From Acidobacteriota bacterium (lineage in GTDB: Bacteria > Acidobacteriota > Vicinamibacteria > Vicinamibacterales > UBA2999): a stretch of DNA of 49,923 nucleotides. The stretch spans positions 1 through 49,923 of the forward strand of contig JABFSA010000036.1 in the NCBI GenBank assembly GCA_013140775.1, in the 5' to 3' direction. Position 1 is the stretch's first letter. Each line of letters opens with the position of its first letter. Both the position numbers and the translations under genes were made by a program. The notes beneath the pieces are model-generated. The model worked only from the letters and a program-made list of their open reading frames with translations. It ran no database searches and was not told where the DNA came from. Of the stretch, positions 40,088 to 47,832 are shown piece by piece.

Positions 40088-42055
40088 CTATCGCACCTGC
40101 GTCACGACGTCCACGAGCGCGGGTTCACCGGCCTTCACGCGCGCGATGGCGCGCGCGAGGGCTGGAGCAAGCGCCTTCGGGTCCGTAATGGGCCCTTCGG
40201 CGTGGAGACCCAGGCTCTGTGCGAGCTGCGCGAAGTTGATGTTCGGGTTGCTGAGCTCGCTGCCAAAGCTTCCCTGATCAACGCCGCGATTGCGCGCGTT
40301 GCACATGCGCTGGATGTGCATCACTTCCTGGTGATACGCACGGTTGTTGTTCATCACGCTGAGGAGCGGAATCTTGTGATGCGCCGCCGTCCACAGCACG
40401 CCTGGCGCATACATGAGGTCGCCGTCGGTCTGCAGAGAGACCGAGAACCGGCCGTGCCGTTTGTTGGCCAGCGCCGCGCCGACTGATGCGGGCGCGCCGT
40501 AACCAATACCGCCGCCGCCCGCATGGCCCAGGTGCTGGTAGTGCTTGTCGAAGTTCCACAGTCGCCGCGGCCATCCGCCACCCTCGCTGTAGTAGCCCGA
40601 CACCAGCGACCAGTCTTCGTTCTTGATCTGCGCCCACAGCTCAGCGCACAGGCGACCTGTACTGATCGGGGTGGCGTCCCACGCGTAGCTGGCAGCCTCC
40701 CTATCGCGATTGAGTGCAGCAGCGTTTGCCGACGCGAGCGCCGCGCCGCGTTCCTGCCACACGCGGCGACGGTCGGGTTTCGCGCGGCGGCGCACCGCTT
40801 CGATGAGAGACGGGAGCGTCGCTTCTCCATCGGCCGCGATCGACAGATCCGTTTCCTGAAGGCGATAGAAGTCCTGGTAGTTCGATCGGATATACAGATC
40901 TCCGGCGGTCACGGTGACGAGCTTCACCGTTGGCTTCGTCACACGCCGGGTCGAGCGGTGCAACTGATCCCGAAGGTTGTTGACGACGCTCCAGAAGTCG
41001 GCGACCTCGAGCCCTGCGATGACGTCGGCCTCGGCGATCACTGCACCAATCCGGCGGGTGTGATTGAGCGGATGCAGGGTCGGGAAATTGAGCCGGCTTC
41101 CCTGATCGACGACGGGCGCCTGAAGGAGCTCGGCAAGCTCCACGAGGAGCTTCATGCCATTCGGTGTCCGCGCCAGCCTGTCAACAACGAGCACCGGGTG
41201 CTCAGCCTCGACGAGCATCCGCGCCAGCTCATCGACAGCTCCGGAATCTCCCTGCGGTGGAACCGGGAGCGTCAGTTTCGGAATGGACAGCGCTTCGCTC
41301 CTCGACACCGGCTCTTCCTGCAGGTGACCGTCGGCGACGAGGACGACCGGCGCCATGGGCGGTGTCATCGCAACACGATAGGCACGGACGGCGGAGTCGC
41401 CCCATCCCTGGAGCGAGGACGGGTTGTCGTCCCACTTGGTGTAGTCGCGCACCATCAACGCCACGTCCTGAGCACTGTGGTACCACTCGGCGCCACGCCG
41501 CATGGCTCCGTCAGCGTGGTTGCCGAGCACGATCACGATAGGCACGCGATCGCACCAGGCGTTGTAGATCGCCATTGACGCGTGCTGCAGACCGACCGTT
41601 CCGTGCGCCATCACCATCAGCGGCTTGCCCTCGGCCTTGTAGTAGCCATGGGCCATCGCCACAGACGACTCTTCGTGACAGCAGGTGATCAGTTCAGGCC
41701 TGACATTGCCGCCGTGGTTGAGGATCGATTCGTGAAGACCGCGGAAGCTGGAGCCCGGATTCGCGCAGACGTAGTCGAAGTTCAGCGACTTGATCACGTC
41801 CACCATGAAGTCCGAGCCGGCGCGTTCGTTGTCACCGATCACCTGCACGTCGGCGGGCGGCGCCGACTCGGCAGCCGCCGTCATCACCGGCGTCCGTGCA
41901 CCTCGCGCGTCCTGAACTGCGGGCGAAGCTGCCTGCGCGGCCTCAGCTGTCAGCGTCGCTGGCGCGACAAACGCGGCCGCCCCAGCCAGCGCACCACGCT
42001 GCAGGAATGCCCGCCGCTCGAGCGACGTCTTATCAGGCTTCTCGGACTCGGCCAT
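40088..42055 (-). CDS. Tat-exported thiamine-diphosphate enzyme, acetolactate-synthase/benzoylformate-decarboxylase type (655 aa)
   Basis: Twin-arginine signal LERRAFLQRGALAGAAAF at the N-terminus. The three domains of ThDP enzymes follow: the N-terminal domain with the activating glutamate (Glu128 in CCHEESSVAMAHGYY), a central domain, and the C-terminal ThDP domain with TDGDLMYAPG (543-552) and MNNNRAY (about 568-574), the GDG-x(25)-NN motif. Relatives are cytoplasmic acetolactate synthases, oxalyl-CoA or benzoylformate decarboxylases. An exported version is unusual. It precedes the 2OG-oxygenase gene. A palindromic repeat separates it from the lectin-like gene upstream. Substrate unknown. 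Confidence 0.88.
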   Translation of the reverse strand: MAESEKPDKTSLERRAFLQRGALAGAAAFVAPATLTAEAAQAASPAVQDARGARTPVMTAAAESAPPADVQVIGDNERAGSDFMVDVIKSLNFDYVCANPGSSFRGLHESILNHGGNVRPELITCCHEESSVAMAHGYYKAEGKPLMVMAHGTVGLQHASMAIYNAWCDRVPIVIVLGNHADGAMRRGAEWYHSAQDVALMVRDYTKWDDNPSSLQGWGDSAVRAYRVAMTPPMAPVVLVADGHLQEEPVSRSEALSIPKLTLPVPPQGDSGAVDELARMLVEAEHPVLVVDRLARTPNGMKLLVELAELLQAPVVDQGSRLNFPTLHPLNHTRRIGAVIAEADVIAGLEVADFWSVVNNLRDQLHRSTRRVTKPTVKLVTVTAGDLYIRSNYQDFYRLQETDLSIAADGEATLPSLIEAVRRRAKPDRRRVWQERGAALASANAAALNRDREAASYAWDATPISTGRLCAELWAQIKNEDWSLVSGYYSEGGGWPRRLWNFDKHYQHLGHAGGGGIGYGAPASVGAALANKRHGRFSVSLQTDGDLMYAPGVLWTAAHHKIPLLSVMNNNRAYHQEVMHIQRMCNARNRGVDQGSFGSELSNPNINFAQLAQSLGLHAEGPITDPKALAPALARAIARVKAGEPALVDVVTQVR

Positions 42056-42091
42056 TGGGTGGACTCCCTACAGCGATTTCCGACCTTCACA

Positions 42092-42165
42092 GGTCCGGCT
42101 AAAGCCGGACCCCACGAAAGACGGCTCGACTCGTGACAGTCGTGGGGTCCGGCTTTAGCCGGACC
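42092..42165. repeat. Perfect 26-bp inverted repeat built from two palindromes
   Basis: GGTCCGGCTAAAGCCGGACC plus CCCACGA (42092-42117) pairs perfectly with 42140-42165, with a 22-base loop. Each arm is itself nearly self-complementary. The same unit occurs singly at 30051-30076. It fills the gap between the second lectin-like gene and the ThDP-enzyme gene and could act as a transcriptional or mRNA-stability hairpin. Confidence 0.9.
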
Positions 42166-42170
42166 GTTCG

Positions 42171-42905
42171 TCAATTCACGGCGAAGCAATAGAACAACCC
42201 CACGCCGCCGTGGCTGACGAGGTCCCGCTGGCTGCATCCTGTCGTTCCGTGTGACGAGTTCCATGACTGGTTGCCATAGCCAATACGGTCGGAGTGCCCG
42301 ACCTGCGCGGACCCGGCGCCGTTGCTCGTCCAGTTGTTGCACGTGTGGTCGGCGTTGTCGGTGAACGCACGACCGTCGGGCTGGGAGCCGGTGAGCATGT
42401 CGTGGCGCGTCGGCAGCGGATCGCTGATGCCGTTGACGAGCTCGCCCTTTTCCGTCAGCGCAAACTCTTTCGTCAGATTGCTGCCGCGCTGCGCTTCCGC
42501 GAGCGTGTCGCCATGAATCTCCGACCCGATGATGGGCCGGCTCAGCCGCCGCTTGAGGTAATCCAACAACCGTTCCTTCGGGTGGAACCACGGTCCGCTA
42601 CCAATCCGATCGCGCGCATTGACCGCGGGCTGACCGGGTCGTGCCTGGGTGCTGAGGTACGCGCGCCAGGTCTTGCCGCCCGCGCCGGCAGCTGTCGCCA
42701 GTTGCTGGCAGTGTGCGTCCGCGCCCGCGAGGCCGCCGAGGTTGCCGCCATTGCCGATGGGTTCGCTGGTTACGAAGAACGTCATGAGACTCGACGGAAT
42801 TCGCTCCGACGTCGGCATCGGCGGCGGAGCACCGCGACCCTGTGCGGACAACGTGCTCAGCGCAACAACAGGGCCTATCACCATCCAAAGAAGTATGTGT
42901 CTCAT
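42171..42905 (-). CDS. Secreted lectin-like (DUF1554/endostatin-like) protein, paralogue B (244 aa)
   Basis: Signal peptide (to about residue 22, STLSAQ), then the pattern MTFFVTSEPIGNGGNLGGL-AGADAHCQQLA (residues 41 on), KTWRAYLSTQ, NARDRIGSGPWF, HGDTLAE, HDMLTGSQPDG, HTCNNWTSN and a C-terminal LFYCFAVN. The GGNLGG..GADA..C and CNNWTS segments recall DUF1554 and endostatin/C-type-lectin-fold proteins. The ATG is taken at 42905 with AGAGG upstream; the longer frame runs into the next gene. Close tandem paralogue of 42914-43690, which lies directly upstream. Probably binds carbohydrate or a cell-surface ligand. Confidence 0.8.
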   Translation of the reverse strand: MRHILLWMVIGPVVALSTLSAQGRGAPPPMPTSERIPSSLMTFFVTSEPIGNGGNLGGLAGADAHCQQLATAAGAGGKTWRAYLSTQARPGQPAVNARDRIGSGPWFHPKERLLDYLKRRLSRPIIGSEIHGDTLAEAQRGSNLTKEFALTEKGELVNGISDPLPTRHDMLTGSQPDGRAFTDNADHTCNNWTSNGAGSAQVGHSDRIGYGNQSWNSSHGTTGCSQRDLVSHGGVGLFYCFAVN

Positions 42906-42913
42906 GAGGCCTC

Positions 42914-43690
42914 TTAGTTGGTCGCGAAGCAATAGAACATGCCGACGCCGTGTGTTCGATTGAGCGCCGTCTGACTGCAGCCGGACGTACCGTGCGAGGA
43001 ATTCCACGAGCCGTTGCCACCGCCATTGCGATCGGGAAACCCGATCTGGACGTTCGGACGGTTCGGGCCGGCCTCGAGTGCTGCTGTCGCGGCCCCCGGA
43101 GCGGGATCAGCATTGCTCGTCCAGTTGTTGCAGGTGTAGTCGAGGTCAGGCGGATACGCCCGCCCATCGAGCTGGGAACCAGTCAGCATCTCGTGCCGGT
43201 TCGTATAAGGCGTGGTCTTCGAGTACTCCCATTCACTGTCGCGCGGCACCTGATAGTCGTTGAGACCAGGCACGATCTGACCCTTCTCCGTCAGACCAGT
43301 TCTCTTAGTGAGGTTGTTGCCGAGCCGCGCCAGCTCGAGCGTGTCGCCGTGAAGGTGGGCTAGATTGCGCGCGATCATCACGCCGTCGAAGTTGTACCAG
43401 GGACCGGCACCAATCCGGTCGCGGGCGTTCACCGCCGGCTGACCCGGACGCGCCTGCGTGCTGAGATAGGCACGCCAGGTCTTGTTGCCGGCACCCACAG
43501 CCTGCGCGAGCTTCTGACACTGTGCGTCGGCACCCGCCAGCCCGCCAAGGTTACCGCCATTCCCGATAGGCTCGCTGGTCACGAAGAACGTCATCGGCGT
43601 GCCGCCCGGCATGTTGTGCTGGGCAACGGTCACGGAGGTCGCCGCGCCCGACAACGCCAGCACAGCGGCCAAAACCAGTTCTCTTCTCAT
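42914..43690 (-). CDS. Secreted lectin-like (DUF1554/endostatin-like) protein, paralogue A (258 aa)
   Basis: Signal peptide (residues 1-23, ending TVAQHN), then MTFFVTSEPIGNGGNLGGL-AGADAQCQKLA, KTWRAYLSTQARPGQPAVNARDRIGAGPWYN, HGDTLELARLG, HEMLTGSQLDG, YTCNNWTSN, NSSHGTSGCSQ and LFYCFATN. Four conserved cysteines may pair. Eight bases separate its stop from paralogue B's ATG, so they are one unit. It carries an extra 14-residue stretch that B lacks. Function inferred from fold resemblance only. Confidence 0.82.
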   Translation of the reverse strand: MRRELVLAAVLALSGAATSVTVAQHNMPGGTPMTFFVTSEPIGNGGNLGGLAGADAQCQKLAQAVGAGNKTWRAYLSTQARPGQPAVNARDRIGAGPWYNFDGVMIARNLAHLHGDTLELARLGNNLTKRTGLTEKGQIVPGLNDYQVPRDSEWEYSKTTPYTNRHEMLTGSQLDGRAYPPDLDYTCNNWTSNADPAPGAATAALEAGPNRPNVQIGFPDRNGGGNGSWNSSHGTSGCSQTALNRTHGVGMFYCFATN

Positions 43691-43767
43691 GCGTCACTCC
43701 ATGAAGATCCGGCGGAGCACATTGATCGGTGACTGCCGGTGAGGGGAGAGTCTACTGCGACGACGAG

Positions 43768-43868
43768 GCTTTAGTCTCTAGTCTCTGGTCTTTAGTCTTT
43801 AGTGACTGGCTTGGCGTTCAATCCCAGACTAGAGACCAACTAGAGACTAAAGACTAAGGACTAAAGAC
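43768..43868. repeat. Tandem TAGTCT-type repeat forming a large hairpin over the MFS gene end
   Basis: The left arm (43768-43803) reads as tandem TTTAGTCTCTAGTCT units, and the right arm (43826-43868) as AGACTAGAGACC and AGACTAAAGAC units, so the two arms pair. The transporter's stop codon and last codons (VFSP) lie inside the right arm, meaning the element forms the 3' end of that gene. Similar low-complexity AT-richer hairpins occur in acidobacterial intergenic DNA. Possible terminator. Confidence 0.8.
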
Positions 43869-45236
43869 CTTCTCCTGCCCGGCCCCCTGTCGTCCGGGCA
43901 GTAGCAACGACACGCACGCCGCAACGACCAGCGCGCCGGCGTAGACGAAGATCGGGCGCTGATGCGAGGCAGCACTCGACGTGTTGCGCAGGAGCGCCCC
44001 GAGAAGTGTGACTCCGACGACGCCACCGAGATAACGCAGCGTGGAGACCACACCACCGGCCATCCCCGACTGCCCGGGCGCGACGGCGCTCATCGACGCG
44101 GCCTGAGCAGGTGGGGACGTCAACCCCACTCCCGTACCCAGGAGAATCATTCCAGGCAGGACGTCCAACGGCACCTGCACGGCCTCGAGGTCGGCGAACC
44201 ACCACAGGCCTGCCAGCGCGATGAGCGATCCAGCGAGAGCCTGCACCCGTGCGCCCAGGCGCTCACTGAGCCGTCCCCCCACCATCGAGCCGAGAATCAT
44301 CGCCGCCGTCAATCCCAGCAGCGTCTGACCCATCGTCCGCGCACCAAGGTGCCGAACCTGGTCGAAGAAGACCGGCAACTGGAACAGCAACGGATACATC
44401 GCCATGTTCTGAAGCCCGATGATGGTCCCCCCACCGACGAACGTGCGCTGTCTGAACAACGAGAAGTCCACGACCGGCGACGCGACACGCCGCTCCCAGA
44501 ACGGAAACGCCACGAGCAGCACGGCGCCGACGCCGCCAAGCCACACAGCCTCGCTCCCTGACATCCGCAGCGCAACGACCACCAGCGTCAGACCCGCCGT
44601 CAGCAGCGCACTACCGGGCCAGTCCAGCGATGCGTGGACATCAGCCCGACGCGAATACAACCTGCGCGACCTCAATACCAGCAGGAGTGACACCGCGATG
44701 ACGGGCAGGTTGGCAGCGAACACGGCACGCCACCCGAATCGTTCGGTAAGCTCACCACCAACAAGCGGGCCCGTCGCCGCGGCCAGTCCCATGCACGCAC
44801 CAAAGAGGCCGAACACTCGCGCGCGACGATCCGCTGCGGTCTGATTCCGCAAAATCGCCATCGTCGCGGGGACGGTCGCCGCGCCACCAGCGGCCATGAG
44901 GATCCGTGCGACGCCAAGCAGATGCACCTCACCAGCGAGCGTTCCCAGGATGCCACCCGACGCAACCAGCGTCAGACCAAGGACCAACGCGCGCCCGTGT
45001 CCGATCAGGTCACCGACTTTGCCACCGGGGCTCTGAAGCGCGATGCTCGCGATGAGATAACTCGAGACGAGCCACTGCGTGAGCACCGCTGCGTCGGCGC
45101 CAATGTCGCGGCCAATGCTCGGCAGCGCCACGGCAATCATGGTGCTGCCCAGCGGCGCCAGCGACGCCGCGATCATCATGCCTGCCAGTGCGAAGGGCGG
45201 AAGTCCTTCTTCTGCGCGATGAGACGCGGTGGTCAC
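43854..45236 (-). CDS. MFS transporter, DHA2-type drug exporter (460 aa)
   Basis: Fourteen-helix-type major facilitator: LAPLGSTMIAVALPSIGRDIG, QWLVSSYLIASIALQSPGGKVGDLIGHGRAL (motif A) and ATMAILRNQTAADRRARVFGL are typical of EmrB/QacA exporters of drugs and other compounds by proton exchange. GTG at 45236 overlaps the stop of the upstream ATP-grasp gene (GTGA), making it the likely start; ATG at 45296 is an alternative that overlaps that gene more deeply. Last codons lie in a tandem repeat. Linked to a split phosphotransferase, it suggests drug or toxin resistance. Confidence 0.92.
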   Translation of the reverse strand: MTTASHRAEEGLPPFALAGMMIAASLAPLGSTMIAVALPSIGRDIGADAAVLTQWLVSSYLIASIALQSPGGKVGDLIGHGRALVLGLTLVASGGILGTLAGEVHLLGVARILMAAGGAATVPATMAILRNQTAADRRARVFGLFGACMGLAAATGPLVGGELTERFGWRAVFAANLPVIAVSLLLVLRSRRLYSRRADVHASLDWPGSALLTAGLTLVVVALRMSGSEAVWLGGVGAVLLVAFPFWERRVASPVVDFSLFRQRTFVGGGTIIGLQNMAMYPLLFQLPVFFDQVRHLGARTMGQTLLGLTAAMILGSMVGGRLSERLGARVQALAGSLIALAGLWWFADLEAVQVPLDVLPGMILLGTGVGLTSPPAQAASMSAVAPGQSGMAGGVVSTLRYLGGVVGVTLLGALLRNTSSAASHQRPIFVYAGALVVAACVSLLLPGRQGAGQEKVFSP

Positions 45237-46045
45237 CGGTTGCGTGTCATGGCTCGACACTGAAGCAGGTACAGCGTCCCGCCGGAGAACGCCCATTCGA
45301 TGTCGAGACCCTTGCCGAAGAATGTTTCGCAGCGCACAGCGAGGTCATGCAGTGCAGCCAGCATGCCGTCGTCCAGGCAGAGTGCCTCAACCAGATCGTC
45401 CGCGACGGGCTCTTCAAAGGTCCCGCCTTCCGGATCGCTTCGCAAAGCCAGGTCCTTCTCACCAGCGGTACGCCGAAGGACCTGTCCTTCCCCATCCAGC
45501 GCGTAGTTGTCGGGAACCACGAGGCCGGCGACGACCGCTTCGCCGAGGCCCCACGAGGCCTCGATGACGCGTTCATCCGCTCCGTTGAGTGGGTTTTTCG
45601 TGAACATGACCCCAGCGCAGTCCGGCTCGATCATGCGCTGGACAACCACGCCGACGCGCGGGGCTTCGCTCATGCCGATGGTGCGGCGGTACGCGAGCGC
45701 CGACTCCGTGAAGGCCGACTCACGAACCTTGAGCACGGCCTCAATGACCTGGTCCTCGAGGCGCACGTTGAGAATCGTCACGTGCTGGCCGGCAAAGCTT
45801 GCGTTCTCGGAATCCTCGCCGATGGCCGACGATCGCACGGCACACGGACCTGCCTGTCGTGTGAATGCCTCACGCACACCAGCCGATACCAGCGCGTCGC
45901 CCTGGAAGACGGCGTCAACCTGCGTCGCACCAAGCGCGAAACCCGGCGGCACTGGCAGGCCAGCACGCAGCGAGCGCGCGAGGGATGCGGCTTTGCCGCC
46001 AAGTTCGGCGGCGTCGAGTGCATCGACGAGGGCTAAGGGCTTCAA
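45233..46045 (-). CDS. PEP/pyruvate-binding ATP-grasp subunit of a split dikinase/phosphotransferase (270 aa)
   Basis: Stand-alone PPDK N-terminal domain: AELGGKAASLARSLRAGLPVPPGF (residues 13-36), CAVRSSAIGEDSENASFAGQ (68-87), QRMIEPDCAGVMFTKNPLNG (about 138-157) and the end motif DIEWAFSGGTLYLLQCR. It lacks the swivelling His and PEP-binding domains that follow in PEP synthase; the swivelling domain is in the upstream gene. The start is TTG at 46045, nine bases after the upstream stop. Together the two would transfer phosphate from ATP via a histidine. The partner MFS gene overlaps its stop. Confidence 0.88.
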   Translation of the reverse strand: MKPLALVDALDAAELGGKAASLARSLRAGLPVPPGFALGATQVDAVFQGDALVSAGVREAFTRQAGPCAVRSSAIGEDSENASFAGQHVTILNVRLEDQVIEAVLKVRESAFTESALAYRRTIGMSEAPRVGVVVQRMIEPDCAGVMFTKNPLNGADERVIEASWGLGEAVVAGLVVPDNYALDGEGQVLRRTAGEKDLALRSDPEGGTFEEPVADDLVEALCLDDGMLAALHDLAVRCETFFGKGLDIEWAFSGGTLYLLQCRAMTRNR

Positions 46046-46054
46046 CGAGGTCTC

Positions 46055-47731
46055 TTACGCCAGCTCGACGACGCCTTTGTCGCCATCAACGCGCACGCGA
46101 ACACCGTCGGCGAACGTGGACGTCGCTTCACGCGTCCCGACAACCGCCGGTATGCCGTACTCGCGAGCGACGATGGCGGCGTGCGAGAGCTGTCCGCCAC
46201 GGTCTGTAACGATGGCGCCCAGGAGAGGGAGGACAACGTTGAATGATGGGCCCGTATTTCGCGTAATGAGCACGTCGCCTTGCTGGAGTCGATTGAAGTC
46301 CTGCGGGCCGTTGACGATCCTCGCCGGTCCCTCGTAGACACCCGGGTGCACGGGAAGCCCGGCAACACTTTTCGGCGCAGCTTTCTTCGTCGAGACGTTG
46401 AAGATCTCGCGGATCACCGTATCCACTGCTCGCGCGCTCGGTTGGGCTTTCTTCGGGAGCCACTCCACCGGCGGCGGGGCCTTGGGCTCAGGTCCGAGGA
46501 ACATCGGAGCATCCGCCACCGTTTTTGTCTCGCGCCAGGTCTGGCGCCGGCGCAACTCCTCCACGCTCGGTCCCTTCCCGCTGCTCAGCAGGCTGACAAT
46601 CTCGTCGTGGTTGGCACTGATCGCGAGCGCGGCATCCGGAAGGACTCCGTTCTCTGCCAGCCGACGGCCGGCTTCGAGAATCGCGCGTCTCGCCAGGCCG
46701 AAGCCCCAGGCGTCGTTGTACATCCCGCGCTCGTCACGAAGTCGATGAATGAAGCGTGCTTCTTCAAGGAGCTCGTCGAACTCCGCCCGGTTGACGGCAG
46801 GGACCTTTGCTCGCAACGCGTCGCGCCGTTCGGTAAAGTCCTTCTGCCGATTGGATGAGTCCGTCGCGCCGAAGATCGCGCCGACGAGCATCTCCGGCAA
46901 TTCGCGCGCGTACTTGTCGGCGATGTCGTAGCCCGAGACGACGCGATACGACACCTCGTCCAGATAGGCCTGCATGGCATCGCCAACGCCGTCGGTCGAT
47001 CGAAGGTCATGCAGCACCTGCTGCGCCGCGCGCCCTCGGACACTCGACGCCGTGATACCCGCTTCGGCAAGCGCGACCCTCAGCTGTTCGAGAGGTGAGG
47101 CCCCGACGCCACGCGAGATCGGCGCTGCCCCCTTGAGCACACCGAGCACCTCACCCGACGGCAGGTCGGTCCATCGCAGTACCTCTGCCATGAAGTGACC
47201 GACGGGAAGACAGCACGTGATGGTGAACATGTGGTGCCGGTAAGCCATCTCGGCCACATTGTTCTTCGTGTCCTCGAGGTAGGCACGAAACTCCGCGTCG
47301 CCCAGAGTGGAGACGGCCGTGTTCTGGAGGCGCCTGTTCCTCGCAATCGAATCCGGTTTGATCTCCTCGTCCCACCTGCGGAGGTCGTCGCGCCAGAGCT
47401 TCCGCGCGAACGCGTCGGGTGCGATGGCCACGCGCCGGCGGATCTCCGGATGCAGTCGCGTGAGCACCATGAAGATCAGGCGCGGCGGCGGACCCGAGGC
47501 GCCCTCCGGGGCTCCGACCGCCGCCAGTTTCATGTAGCAGAAGTCGTTGACGAATCGCATCCGGATCGTGTCCAGCAGGAGACCGTAGCGTTTCGTTCCT
47601 TCGCCAAAGCCACGCGCCATCGGTTCGGCGGCCAGCTCGGCTATGTACCGCGTCGCCGGCCGTCCGAAATGCGTCTGCTCCAGTTCCCATGAGCCCGGGC
47701 CTGGCGCCTTGAATTCAATTTGCTGTGCCAA
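46055..47731 (-). CDS. Swivelling-His-domain subunit of a split PEP-synthase/rifampin-phosphotransferase-like enzyme (558 aa)
   Basis: The C-terminal domain (about 460-558) is the PEP-utiliser phosphohistidine domain with His517 in GGQLSHAAIVAREYGIP. The first ~440 residues are mostly helical and would be the central acceptor-binding domain; they match no family I can name, but the order resembles rifampin phosphotransferase and the alpha subunit of phenylphosphate synthase. The start is TTG at 47731 with GGAG five bases upstream. First gene of the operon with the ATP-grasp subunit and a drug exporter. Acceptor unknown: rifamycin, phenol or another small molecule are possible. Confidence 0.82.
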   Translation of the reverse strand: MAQQIEFKAPGPGSWELEQTHFGRPATRYIAELAAEPMARGFGEGTKRYGLLLDTIRMRFVNDFCYMKLAAVGAPEGASGPPPRLIFMVLTRLHPEIRRRVAIAPDAFARKLWRDDLRRWDEEIKPDSIARNRRLQNTAVSTLGDAEFRAYLEDTKNNVAEMAYRHHMFTITCCLPVGHFMAEVLRWTDLPSGEVLGVLKGAAPISRGVGASPLEQLRVALAEAGITASSVRGRAAQQVLHDLRSTDGVGDAMQAYLDEVSYRVVSGYDIADKYARELPEMLVGAIFGATDSSNRQKDFTERRDALRAKVPAVNRAEFDELLEEARFIHRLRDERGMYNDAWGFGLARRAILEAGRRLAENGVLPDAALAISANHDEIVSLLSSGKGPSVEELRRRQTWRETKTVADAPMFLGPEPKAPPPVEWLPKKAQPSARAVDTVIREIFNVSTKKAAPKSVAGLPVHPGVYEGPARIVNGPQDFNRLQQGDVLITRNTGPSFNVVLPLLGAIVTDRGGQLSHAAIVAREYGIPAVVGTREATSTFADGVRVRVDGDKGVVELA

Positions 47732-47832
47732 GGGATCTCCGTTGGAACGTAAAGCGCCTTTTTATCATGGACACTTCGCAGAGGCACGAGCGGCGGTAAG
47801 CGAACCAGACACTCGCGACGTAAACTGACAGG

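Noticed and set aside
40523..41578. A 351-residue plus-strand open frame
   Set aside because: Antisense to the thiamine-diphosphate enzyme, whose motifs are intact.
43768..43868. CRISPR-like array
   Set aside because: Units are short, imperfect and without regular spacers; the arms are complementary, so it is a hairpin repeat.
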